Source of the DNA: Actinomortierella ambigua
Taxonomy: Eukaryota > Mortierellomycota > Mortierellomycetes > Mortierellales > Mortierellaceae
NCBI GenBank assembly: GCA_016098155.1
Contig: JAAAJB010000222.1
Coordinates: 1 to 46,785 of the forward strand
Direction: 5' to 3'
DNA: 46,785 nucleotides
In this document: one piece after another, positions 34,999 through 45,412 of the stretch
Numbering within the stretch: position 1 is the stretch's first letter
Layout: every line of letters begins with the position of its first letter
Position numbers and translations under genes: made by a program
Notes under the pieces: generated by a model
Seen by the model: only the letters and a program-made list of their open reading frames with translations
The model's database searches: none
What the model was told of the DNA's origin: nothing

Positions 34999-36423
34999 AT
35001 GTCAATTCGACCGCTACTAAAGTCTTTGCCTAGAGTTGCTGCACCCGAGCTCTGGCAGACATTGTTTAAGGGCTCGAAGGCCAAGGGTCAACTTCGTGTT
35101 TCGGTGATGAGTGAGGATGCTGCCGGTATGTTACATTTCCCCGGGACAAGATGCAAGTTTCGCGACTCAACTTGGAAACACCTACTCACTTTTCCCCTTT
35201 GATAAATTCCGGGCCTCGGACACACTAGAACATGCCACATCACATATGAAAGTGGATGAGAATCCAAATAGGACCATCGTTGAGTTGCTACCAGGTATTT
35301 GCAGTACCTCGGGACACGTGGCATCCACCATCAATAACAAAGGCGACTCGGGCAATGGAAGCTGAACTATATCCCTCAATGCTTTGTCCTTCTACCCATG
35401 ATAGGACCTGGTCAATGGACCCGATCAATGGCAATGCGCGGAGCCAACAAAGTCATCACAGTGGAGCCTCACCCATCTTTCCAAGCATCACTAAAAACAC
35501 TTCAGGATGCGTCAGAGGGCCGAATCGTTCAGATCCAACACAACCCATTCTTTGAGCCAGTTGAGGACTTGCTGCTGCATCCTAAAAATGGTGTTCTCAA
35601 TGACATTCGGCCCCAGAGCTGGGACAACGTTCACACCGACTTGGTTCTTGCGGGCTCGATTCCGCATTCGATGCAAGGCGAAAAGTTCTTACAGGATCTG
35701 ATCATGTCGTCGATCGAGCGAGAGGGTATCTTTCGGTTAGGCAGGGTTGAGATGTTCTTCTTTTGCTACAAGGATACCATCAAGAAGCTTAGCGCCGCAC
35801 CTGGTGAGATGCAGAGGCATCGACTAGGGCTGATTACCGAGGCAGCTATGGATTTGAAGACGCTCTACAAGCCGGGGATTAGCCATTTCTATTTGCCATA
35901 CGATTACCAACTGTTGCACATCGTCCCCCATTCGAAACCCAAGCTGGAGAGTACGAGTTCCATTCAAGTATATGAAAGGAAACAAGACTTGTTAACAACT
36001 GAATGGCTTCTGACCCGAATATGCACGTTCCCCCCAAACTTGTTTCGAAACCTCCATAATAGGTTCGTTAGAGACGCTCGACTTTTGCCTGAGGAGTCTC
36101 TTTGCCCAAAAGTCAAAGCCGCTGGATAAGGTCATAAAGTACGTTATTTACCGCAACCATTACGATGGTAAGCCAAATCACAACAGGTGAGTGATCAGCC
36201 ATGTGTAACTTACACTGGGTACATTAAATCTTCGTTCGGATATAGACTGCTGGCGCCAGGAGCAGATATCCTGCTTAACCGGCTGAGTTTTGACACCAAC
36301 ATCAGGATCAAGGATATGACACTGGACCAATTCAACGAAGTGGCGCTCAAGTTTGATCAATGGCCATTGAGGCCAGATACTCTTCACGAAGATATGATTC
36401 TTCAGGAACGAAAACGGAAATAA
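34999..36423 (+). CDS. Mitochondrial transcription factor B / Mtf1-like (rRNA adenine dimethylase fold)
   Basis: The proposed exons (34999-35125, 35229-35294, 35405-35950, 36063-36186, 36246-36423) give 346 residues. Motif I of the SAM-binding fold reads VELLPGPGQWTRSM, with PGPG split by intron 2, followed by VITVEPHP and later LVLAGSIPH, where dimethylases have (A/G)NLPY. The catalytic Asn-Leu/Ile-Pro-Tyr is thus altered to Ser-Ile-Pro-His. This argues for the transcription-factor role (melting promoters with the mitochondrial RNA polymerase) rather than 12S/15S rRNA dimethylation. The C-terminus has LLAPGADILLNRL as in fungal relatives. Intron 1 and intron 3 borders are the least certain: intron 3 needs a GTACGA donor. 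Neighbour of Mrp51, another mitochondrial gene-expression protein. Confidence 0.8.
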
Positions 36424-37079
36424 AACGGTCATTGGCACTGGAAATGCTGTCTGGGCCCTAGGGTGGCTTCGTTAGGGCCTGACTAGCTTCACCAGCATCC
36501 AAACACACCTTCGCGGTAAGCCCCTGATGAGTGTTTCCCGTGTTAACATTGGCGGATATCCGAATACAACCATGCGCAGTTACGATAGTGTTCTTTGTGG
36601 CTCTATTACTAGGCACATTTAGCGATGGGCTTCAGCCCTAGCTATGGAGGCTCTTCCTTTAGAAATACATTACTTCCGTAGCTAGCCAGCCAGGCGTTTC
36701 CCAATTATGATAACACATGCAAGTTGTGAGGAACGAGGTCATCTATAGCTCTCTCCTTAGCTCCGCCACCGACGTTCGTAAATGCGGATGTACTAGAGTC
36801 GGTCATAGGCGCTCCGAGATGGTGTAGCAATTTGGACCTGTTGAACGCCTATCTTTCTTGCTACCGATATCAACCCGATCCTTGGGGCCAATAGAGTGTA
36901 TCACGAGTGTCTGGAGTGCTCTGAACAAAGAATTGGTGGCGGCGGGACTTGTTTACGTCTGGCGCTGAATTAGCGGTCACTTTCGGGGGGAGGGGTACGG
37001 GGTTGTCCCTTCATGTTGCACCTGGGTTGCATGCAGACCTGATCAGCTCTCTGTTGTCCACGCCGTTGTCTCATCTTAC
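36424..37079. other. Intergenic region, no gene seen
   Basis: 656 bp between the TFB-like gene and Mrp51, both on the + strand. It presumably holds the Mrp51 promoter. No motif or open frame of note was seen. Confidence 0.6.
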
Positions 37080-38078
37080 ATGGAACGCTCGTTTGCTCAT
37101 CTTCTGCGGACGTCACGTCTCGCCACCTACGACCGATCCATCCCCCAGATCTACACGACCAATGCCAAGGCAAAAACAGTTGGCGACTGGGGCTTGAAGC
37201 GCAATCTGCCGACTGTCTTGCGCACGCGCTACCTCACCATTGAACAGCTCGACACCGCCGAGCATCAGACGCCCTTTGACTCGGCTGCTGGTGACTATTT
37301 GTTCCTGCAGCGCTGGAAAGAAAACTTCCCACGCTCCCGCCCACCAGCCAAACAACCTGTTCAGATCCAGCGCGACCTGGCGACACTTTCGGAGAAGGAG
37401 TTCAAGGCTTTGTTGCAGGAGGCCAAGGCCCGTCGCCAAGAGTGGAAGGAAGCCCTTGCAAAGAACCAGGTCCGCCCTGAGGATCACCTCTCATTCCTCA
37501 ACACTACTACGAAGAACCACCACTCCCGTCCCTACCTCTCGGCCACATCAGACTCTGTTGCAGGTCTGATGCAATCGACGGCAGCCGCTATGGCTAACGT
37601 GGGCACTGTGACCCCTACAAGCACAATCAAGGTCGGCCCCACTTACGCTTACTTTGAGCCCAAGGACCCCACCGTCGTGCAGGGTCGTCCCGTTGGTCGC
37701 GAGCGTCAAGACCATCTGGTTGCCGTTTCGGGTGTCATTGCCAAGCTGCCCGCTAGTCGCCAGGCCCATGGCCAAAAGCTGCCTCCCTACCTCCAGTCCT
37801 TCTATGTCCACAAAGCCGATATTGACGTGGATGGGCGCCCCAACGTCGAGCTCAGCACTGTGCCACCAGAGACAGATGATTGGAGTCTCACCACTGCTTC
37901 GTCGAGTCGCTACTACCGGAGTCGCTTGCCCGCATCGACCAGCAGCAAGTACTCAATAGACGCAGCGTCGCCAGCATCAGAACAACAACATGGAGGCAAT
38001 GGCGAAAAGTTCCAGGAACGCGTTCGCAACATTCTGGAATCCACCCACAAGCCCGTGAACCCCCTGGAGCAGCAATAA
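37080..38078 (+). CDS. MRP51: Mitochondrial small-subunit ribosomal protein Mrp51 (bS1m)-like
   Basis: Intronless, 332 residues. The N-terminus contains PQIYTTNAKAKTVGDWGLKR and LRTRYLTIEQLDTAEHQTPF, then SAAGDYLFLQRWKENFP, which together match the start of fungal Mrp51 proteins (IYTT/GDWGLKR motif). Mrp51 is a fungal component of the mitochondrial ribosomal small subunit, needed in yeast for translation of mitochondrial mRNAs through their 5' leaders. The first 20 residues (MERSFAHLLRTSRLATYDRS) are basic and lack acidic residues apart from E2 and D18, fitting a presequence. A long charged helix lies at about 105-140, and the C-terminal third is Ser/Ala-rich and probably disordered. Converges with Arp1 286 bp away. 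Confidence 0.85.
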   Translation: MERSFAHLLRTSRLATYDRSIPQIYTTNAKAKTVGDWGLKRNLPTVLRTRYLTIEQLDTAEHQTPFDSAAGDYLFLQRWKENFPRSRPPAKQPVQIQRDLATLSEKEFKALLQEAKARRQEWKEALAKNQVRPEDHLSFLNTTTKNHHSRPYLSATSDSVAGLMQSTAAAMANVGTVTPTSTIKVGPTYAYFEPKDPTVVQGRPVGRERQDHLVAVSGVIAKLPASRQAHGQKLPPYLQSFYVHKADIDVDGRPNVELSTVPPETDDWSLTTASSSRYYRSRLPASTSSKYSIDAASPASEQQHGGNGEKFQERVRNILESTHKPVNPLEQQ

Positions 38079-38364
38079 TTTTTTTTTCTTTCACGACGGG
38101 TCGGGGAATTTTCCGACGAATTGCATCATCACTCTACGATAGAAATATATAACAGCTGGGCAATTGATACTCCAGTGGTTCATTGATATTGGATGTATTT
38201 GTGTGTGAGGAAGGGGTCATAGTTGACGACTGAATTGGAGCAGGAGTGCCGTCAAAGGAAAAAAAATAGAAGGGACATGAAACGAACCATGACACAGGAG
38301 GCGTGAGTGCATTCTAAGAAAAAAATCAGACTGCCAGGTCAGGGGCAATACAGGGTAATTGCGA

Positions 38365-40409
38365 CTACCACATTGAGCTGAAGCACCGGAAGGGGTCCTC
38401 TTGATACTCTTCTGCTGACACCCACATCTAAAGTCAATTCATCAAGCAGAGTTGGTTAGGACTGGTCAAATCGACCGCTTTGAAGCAAAACTTGGATGAG
38501 TTTCCTAATTGTCGAGACATATATTCTCCTTTTACCTTCTTGAATGTGCTGAGCGAAGCCAGGATGGAACCACCGATCCAGGTGCTGTATTTTCGCTCCG
38601 GGGGAGCGGAGATCTTGATCTTGATGTCCTTGAGTGCCAGCTTCTTGATTTCGAGAAGCAATCGGTCTCCAAAGCCCTTGCAGAGTGTCGAGCCTCCTGA
38701 AAGCACAATATTGGCGTACAACGACTTTCGTAAATCCATGTCAGAGCGACTGATGGAATCAACAACGACTTGGTGAATACCTGGGAACTCTTCGCCAATG
38801 ATCTCAGGGTTGAACAGGATCTCAGGGGCCCTATATCTCTCAGTGCCCAGCTGGTGATTGTGTACATGTAGATGTAGAGAGGATAGGGGCAAAGATTAGC
38901 ATGGACGATATGAATGGCTGTCCTTCGAAGGTCATCATGGTGGATATTTCATGTCATATACCTTGATCACATTGCCGTCAGGAAGCATAAAGTCCTCCAA
39001 CTTGGTACCGTTCTCCTTTTCTTTGTGTGGGTTCAGTGGTAGGTAACATGTCTTCTCCTTGATGATCCTGACAACCTCCTTCTCTGCAGTTGTGTGAAAG
39101 TGATAGCCTGCCTTGCGCAACAGCAGTTGCAAGTATTCAGTGACATCCCTTCCAGCAATGTCGACACGCTGGATGGCATGGGGTATAGCAAAGCCTTCGT
39201 AGACAGGAACGGAGTGGGTGACTCCATCTCCAGAATCGAGGACGACACCAGTTGTTCGCCCGGATGCATACCTAATAGATCAATTATTCAAAGAGATACA
39301 ACGCCGTTGAGGAAAAGTCGCAGTTTCGCGAGTGGCAATATCGGACGTTTTGCTCTCCAATGACAACCATTTCTTACAAGCTGAGGACGGCCTGGATGGA
39401 GGTGAAAAGGGCTGGCACATTAAAAGTTTCAAAGAAAATCTGCGCTGCCATCTCGCGGTTCTTCATTGGGTTGAGAGGTGCCTCTGTCAGAAGCACAGGA
39501 TGCTATTCATCGCAGAATGAAAGAACGCAGGTGGTTAGAGGGTATGTTTCAAACGGCCCAATTTCCTAATGCACCTGCAAGCTCTTTCAAGCGTACCTCC
39601 TCTGATAATGTCTTGAGCTCGTCAGTGTAGATATACTGCCAGATACGCTCCATGTCGTCCCAGTCTTGGACGATTCCATTCTTGATGGGATATTTAATCT
39701 TGAGCAACCCTCGCAGCTCCTGGGCCTTGCGCCCGATAAACACGTCGCCTTCCACCGCTCCCGCCATGATTCTCAGATGCTTGGGGCGTCCAACACTATA
39801 GATTTGCCGCATGCATTGTCCATCCAGTTTTTTTGTCATCCACAACGTATCCGTCGTCGGTCGGGAATGCGGAGTGAGCCCGTCAGCCAGACATAGAGAG
39901 AGCGGAAGGGGAATATAGGAAGAGAGAGAGAGAGAGAGGAGAGAGGGAGAGAGAGAGAGAAAGAAAGAAAGTGTAAACAATGATCGAGAAACGAGGCGAG
40001 AAAAAAGGAACAGTACTTGTTAGCAAGGCTAGCTCCTCACATAGCCGAGATATGGTCAAAAGAGCATGACAGGAAGGCGGAAGCCATTCTCAGAAACACG
40101 AGGACGTTCTCCCAAGGGGTTAGAGCGGATCTCCATAGACGCAGCGAACAGCATGTATCAACGTACAAAGAAGGGAAAAAGCACTTGGGCTGGTCGTCAC
40201 CAGCGAAGCCAGCCTTGATGACACCAGAGCCCTATGGTGGAATTGCATGCATTGGCAAGACAGGCAATGAGGTTGGTGAACTGATTCTTCGAAGGTCCTT
40301 GAGTGGACAAAAGATTCGCGCCCGATAAAAGACTGGATACTGAATAGGCACGTTCTCTTACATTGTCAATGACGACGGGCTGGTTGGTTAAGACATCCTC
40401 GTACTCCAT
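38365..40409 (-). CDS. ARP1: Actin-related protein Arp1 (centractin), dynactin filament subunit
   Basis: Seven exons (40409-40362, 40231-40167, 39795-39597, 39502-39378, 39271-38962, 38850-38536, 38427-38365) join in phase to 374 residues (human ACTR1A is 376). Actin-fold motifs appear in order: [18 protein letters not shown] (phosphate 1 loop, split by intron 1), [43 protein letters not shown] (phosphate 2), [17 protein letters not shown] (adenosine site) and [42 protein letters not shown] and [15 protein letters not shown] are centractin-specific and distinguish it from actin. Arp1 forms the short filament of dynactin that links dynein to cargo, supporting nuclear migration in hyphae. Intron 2 (371 bp) carries a GA repeat. 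Confidence 0.96.
39920..39971. repeat. GA-rich microsatellite in Arp1 intron 2
   Basis: About 50 bases of GA units with GGA interruptions on the + strand, i.e. a CT tract in the transcribed Arp1 RNA, within the intron 39796-40166. Confidence 0.9.
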
Positions 40410-41067
40410 GGCGTGTATATGGGTGGATGGGGGGGAAAGGATGTGGAAGCTGGATGAAAGGATGAAAGTCAGCAGACAATGAAAGCACGCGCGCTCTCTA
40501 TTTTATCGGCACAGGCTCTTGGTGTGGGTAGGTGGGTGGGTGGGTGTGCGAATGACAGATGTAAGTTAGAAAAAGGCAAGCAAGCAGGCAGCAAAGGGAG
40601 GGTGTACACCGGTCTCACACCACGCAGAGAAGAGACAGCGAGTGATGGAATGATGAGGGTGACGAAGAAAGAAAACAGCGAATGGCGTGTCAACCAGAGG
40701 ATGGGGATGGTATGGGGGAGCACTAATTCAAAAAAATTCAGGCACAACCCTCTCTCCAACCTACCTTGGAGTCACGTCACATCCACCACTACCACCACTG
40801 TACATGCAGGGGTCCCAAAGGAGCAGCGAATCTTGCCGATTTGCGAAAAATACCTTGCTTCCGGCAGATACAAGAGCAAAGACTGCCACGTCCGTCGACC
40901 GGACACCTTCATTTGCTCGGACAAACTCTCCGCCGTGCTTTTGCGCTACCGAACCGCCACTCAAATGGCACATGTAGGTGTAGCAACATACAAAAGATAG
41001 TAGTAGTGATAATAACAATAAAAGGGTTTTTTATCCACAAGCAACAATATGAATCTATATCGATGGA
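40410..41067. other. Intergenic region, no gene seen
   Basis: 658 bp between the Arp1 start and the TGT stop, both genes on the minus strand. It contains Arp1 upstream sequence with a GGGT tract near 40526-40545. Open frames on both strands have no recognised motif. Confidence 0.55.
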
Positions 41068-42386
41068 CTACGGGCTGTCCTCCATCAGGTCGATGTTGAC
41101 ACTCCGGAGAGCATTGACGGCCCACTCGGGGTAGGCGCTCTTCTCGACAAAGAGGTCTTTGAAGAACTTTCGCACAAACTCGGGGAACCGGTCCTCAATG
41201 ACGCTGTCACGCACCTGTCGCATCAATCGCAGTTGGTATGCGGTGTTGTGCAGCGAAATCAGGTGGCACCCAATCGTTTCACGTGTCACCACCGTGTACA
41301 GGTATGCTCGCGTGTATGTTTTGCATGTCACACAGTCGCAGCCTTCCTCGATCGGCCGGTAATCATCCTTGAACTTGTGCTGCCGCAGACTCAGTGTGCC
41401 GTTTGCCGTCAACGCGTTTCCAAAACGAGCCGTTCGAGTGGGGAACACGCAGTCAAACATGTCCACTCCAAGAGCTACGCAGACCACCAAGTCCTCCGCA
41501 TAGCCGACACCCATGCAGTAGATGGGCTTTCCTGGAGGCAGCAGATCCGTGCACAGAGTGACCACACGCCAAAACTTGTCCTTCTCCTCGCCACCGCTGA
41601 GACCACCGATGGCGATACCAGGTGTGTCGCGCTTCACCATCTCTTCAATGCATTGTTTCCGGAGCTCCGGGTCCAGCCCTCCCTGGATGATGGCAAACAA
41701 GTTCTGCGTGTCGGGTTTTTTGTGCGCTTTGATGCAGCGATCCAACCAACGGATCGATCGCCACATAGCTTCTTCTACACGAGGCCCTGAAGTCAGCGAA
41801 GAAACGACATCATCCAGCTGCATCATAATATCGGCACCGATCGAGTTTTGTAGCGACATCGAGTGCTCTGGGGTCAGCAGCATGAGCGATCCATCGTGTG
41901 GTGATTCAAACTGCACGCCCTCCTCGGTGATCTCGGCCAGTTTCAGCAAGGACACCATCTGGAATCCACCGCTATCCGTCAACAGGTTCCTATTCCAACT
42001 TTGAAACTTGTGTGCACCTCCACATGCATCCAGTAGCTCCTGGCCAGGTCGGAGGCCCTAATGTAAAAAAAAAAATAAGGGGGGGGGGGTTCGCAAGGTA
42101 AAACAACTTCGGGTCAACTTGGCCAGTCTATACTTGACGATGGAGTACAAAAAGGCAGGCCACTCCAGTAACAAAAAGTCATTACCAGGTGATAGGTATT
42201 GTTGAGCATAATTTGGCAACCAGTGCTCTCCAGCTGGTCAGGGGTGATGCCTTTCAGGGTGCCCTGGGTGCCAACAGGCATAAAGACAGGGGCATTCACT
42301 GGACCATGAGGAAGTGTCAGCACCGCTGCCCTTGCCTTGGTAGTGCTACATTTAGCCACAATGTCCCATTTCAGGGCGGATTTCAT
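41068..42386 (-). CDS. Queuine tRNA-ribosyltransferase catalytic subunit (eukaryotic TGT, QTRT1-like)
   Basis: Two exons (42386-42186, 42057-41068), 396 residues, near the 403 of human QTRT1. The enzyme swaps guanine at position 34 of GUN-anticodon tRNAs for queuine. Visible motifs: [38 protein letters not shown] (with the general acid/base aspartate), [32 protein letters not shown] (nucleophilic aspartate) and the zinc site CDCVTC...H. All catalytic and zinc residues are present. The ATG at 42386 gives [13 protein letters not shown], the usual family start; the frame is open further upstream without similarity. Fungi cannot make queuine, so the substrate must be salvaged; yeast and many fungi lack the gene. 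Divergent from Era. Confidence 0.95.
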
Positions 42387-42590
42387 GATGCGTGCTGGAG
42401 CCTGGAAGCGTTGAATCTTGTACGAATGTAAGGAGGGGGGTGTGTGTGCGTGTGTCAGGTTGTTGGCCCTACCATCTCGACGAACCTGTTTGCCATCAAG
42501 GAAAGCAGTCGCAAATGCTTTGTTTATTTTTCCAGTGCATAAAAGTTGATATTGTGTCAAGAAACAACCCACCGCCCACCAAGACGCATC
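42387..42590. promoter_or_regulatory. Compact divergent promoter between TGT and Era
   Basis: Only 204 bp separate the start codons of the two divergently transcribed genes, so their promoters and 5' UTRs share this interval. It includes a short GT-rich stretch around 42440-42456 and a CACCGCCCACC sequence just before the Era ATG. No TATA box was identified. Confidence 0.6.
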
Positions 42591-44170
42591 ATGTATAGGA
42601 CATATCACCAGCTGGCTTCCAGCGCCACCCAGGTCTCACGCGCAGCCTTTACACCAGGAACAAGACTTGGGACTTTGACACTACGCACTTTGTCCTCACA
42701 GGCGAGATCACCGCAGCCTAGGTTGCTTCAAGGAGCCAAGGAAGACGTCAATGCCGCTGCTAAGCGTCTCGCGCACTTGAAACGGTCCCTGGAAAACAAA
42801 GTGCTCCAGCTCCAGGTCCTCGAGTCTCTAGAACCAAAGACCAAGCATACTACTGTAGCAGAATCCTCCGATGATATATCACCCAACAGCGAATCCCGCG
42901 ATTATCTAACCACCAGCACAGAGGCAGTGAGTTCGACCGCCACCTCTACCTCCAAACCCCTCCGGCAAAGGCCTTTGCACTCTCAACCAGCCGATATGCA
43001 CGTTCGGCTTCCAAAGGTAGAACGGAACTTTACCCAGCCAGCAGATGCAGAGATTGTCATGGTGGCAATTTTAGGATCGCCCAACGCTGGCAAGTCGACA
43101 ATTGTCAACGAGCTTGTCCAAAGCAACGTCTCGATTGTTTCTGCACGCCCGCACTCGACACGGGAGAGAATCAAGGCCGTCCTGACCAAAGGCAACAAAC
43201 AGGTTGTGTTTTTCGATACTCCAGGGGTCGTTACAGGACAGAACGAGCATCGCTTCAACAGAGAGCTGGTCACCTCCTCGTGGAAAGCAATCGAAGGAGC
43301 TAATCACTTGGTCGTAGTTATCGACAGCAAAAAGTCTCTTGATCATACCACGGCTGCTGAGGACCACCTCTTTGCGAGACTGTCTCAGCTGGAACACAAG
43401 CCTCCAGCGACACTGGTCCTGAACAAGGTACGGTTGCAACGATAGAGGCGGCGGGGGGAGTAGGGGTACATTGAGCAAGAGCGAGATGGCTTTGCACCCA
43501 CCATGATGACATGCACAGTACCGTGACTCGATTTTAACCATGGCCAACCGTTACAATAGATGGACCTAGCGCAAGGCCGAGAGGTAGAGGTGGAGAAGAT
43601 TGCAGACAAATACCGTAATCTATATCCGCTGTTTGAAAAAACCGTGTACACAAGCGTTGGATCGAAGGATCGGTTCGGAGTCAAAGAGCTTGAGGCACAC
43701 CTCCTTTCAAAAACTCGACCAGGAACGTGGCTCTTTCCTGCCAAACAAAAGTCGGACCAAGGAGACCTCCAGCGTGTCGAGGATCTTATTCGCGCTGAGG
43801 TATATGATGTCCTGAAGGTTCCTTACAAGGTTAAGCAGCGCAACTCAGGTTGGACAGAGCTCGACGATGGGACGCTGCGTATTGATCAGGACCTTGTTGT
43901 CGAGCGTCCTGGGATGAAGGTGAGATGAGTTGTATGTGCACGGCCCCACAAAGAACATCGTTTCGAGGAGTAAGTAGTGGTTTGACCTTGATATTCCTCC
44001 TGTTGGCTATTGTGAACTCTTAGAAAATCCTGGTGGGCACGGGTGGTCAAGTCATTCGAGATGTTACTCTCAAGGCACGCGAGAAGATTGGGCGAGCACT
44101 ACAACGGCGCATTCTCTTGATTCTGCAAGTGAAGGTTCACAACAAACAACACTCAGACCCCAACCTCTAA
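42591..44170 (+). CDS. Mitochondrial Era-like GTPase (ERAL1-type) with KH domain
   Basis: Three exons (42591-43427, 43560-43919, 44024-44170), 447 residues. The first 40 residues ([20 protein letters not shown]...) are rich in R, S, T and A without acids, a mitochondrial presequence. GTPase motifs: G1 [10 protein letters not shown]2 region [10 protein letters not shown]3 DTPG and G4 NKMD, the last split exactly by intron 1 (NK / MD). The C-terminal KH domain includes the GxxG loop in [14 protein letters not shown], encoded by exon 3. Era-type proteins bind the 3' end of the small-subunit rRNA and assist assembly; here the mitochondrial small subunit is the likely target, alongside Mrp51. A linker of about 130 residues between presequence and GTPase domain is Ser/Thr-rich and appears disordered. 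Confidence 0.94.
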
Positions 44171-44288
44171 AACATATCAAATATCAAGCTTTTGTTCCTA
44201 ATCACCTACTTGTGACCGAGAAAAAGTGCTGTCCTGGATCTTTTTTGAAGATCAGAAATGCATCATTGCATTCACCATTGCATTCAAC

Positions 44289-45338
44289 ATGGTGTACGCC
44301 GAAGTCCCTGACGACCCGACAGCCTATAAGCGCCAGGAGTACTGGTGGGTGCCTCTGCCGCGATAACGCATTGCAAAGTCTATATTGAGCTCAGGATGTG
44401 AGGCTCATTCCACGTAACCTTCTCTGTCCATCCATCAGGGACGAGCGATACACGCAAGAAGAGAGCTTCGACTGGTTCAAGACCTATGCTGATCTTCAAC
44501 CATTACTCTCGCAGCATATCCCAGACAAGAACTCTCGGATACTTATGCTAGGATGTGGCAATTCCAGTCAGTACCGATTGCCATGCTTTTCCCAGATTGC
44601 AGATCATGAAGCTCGACAGCTCAAACTGACTCGACTGAATACCTATCCTTCTTACCTACAGCTTTGTCGGAGGACATGTACGATGACGGATACAAGAATA
44701 TTGTAAACATTGACTACTCTAAAGTTGTTATTGAAAAAATGGCTCAAAAGTGTGCTGATCGTGTTGGCATGGACTGTAAGTACACCTATAACGAGTTGAG
44801 TGAAAGACTGAGGGTGATTTGCACGTGCTTACGCCCTCTATCCACTCCGTAAAACGTCGCACACATAGGGATTGAGATGGACATTCGTGATCTCAAATTT
44901 GCCAGCGACTCGTTCGACGTTGTGATCGACAAAGGAACCATGGATGCTCTGATGTGCGACCGGGGCGATGTGTGGAACCCGGATGAGGAGCTGATCAAGA
45001 CTGTGGCCATGGAAGTCGATGAGGTTGTCCGCGTGCTCAAGACAGGGGGCAGATTTTTGTACATCACCTTTGGGCAGCCCCACTTCCGGAAGAGACATCT
45101 AGAGCGCCCATGCTGGAAGGTCAACATCAGTACACTTGGTATGTTTGTCTACGGATAGTATGTAGAATTTGATCCACTGATGAAGCGCTCAGGAGACTTG
45201 GAGAGCTACTTGTTCTAACGCACCCGCTTTGTATCACACTTCCTCCTTCTCTCAACCTTTCCTGCCTTTGTTACAGGTGATGCTTTCCACTACTATTTTT
45301 ACAGCATGACCAAAGGAGATGCGCCCAGCCACTCCTAG
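44289..45338 (+). CDS. Class I SAM-dependent methyltransferase, EEF1AKMT4-like
   Basis: Five exons (44289-44344, 44439-44566, 44662-44775, 44869-45138, 45277-45338) give 209 residues. It begins with the family pattern KRQEYWDERYTQ, then FDWF. SAM-binding motif I is ILMLGCGNS, followed by LSEDMYDDGY and NIVNIDYSKVVIEKM. The family signature DKGTMDAL follows in the core, then the strand GGRFLYITFGQPHFRKRH and the terminal strand HYYFYSMTKG. This motif order matches human EEF1AKMT4/METTL13-type enzymes that methylate lysines of translation elongation factor 1A; the target here is inferred from family only. It is shorter than human EEF1AKMT4 (255 residues) because it stops soon after the last core strand. 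Starts 118 bp after Era on the same strand and converges with the RING gene 74 bp away. Confidence 0.9.
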
Positions 45339-45412
45339 GCATCGGTACCTTTTATTTTATTTTTATACAATTATACAATAGAAGTCGATTTTCCGATGAA
45401 CACTCTATTCTT

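Noticed and set aside
35126..35150. 25-nt intron in the TFB-like gene
   Set aside because: Too short for a spliceosomal intron; a 103-nt intron ending at 35228 keeps the same phase and leads directly into TIVELLPGPG.
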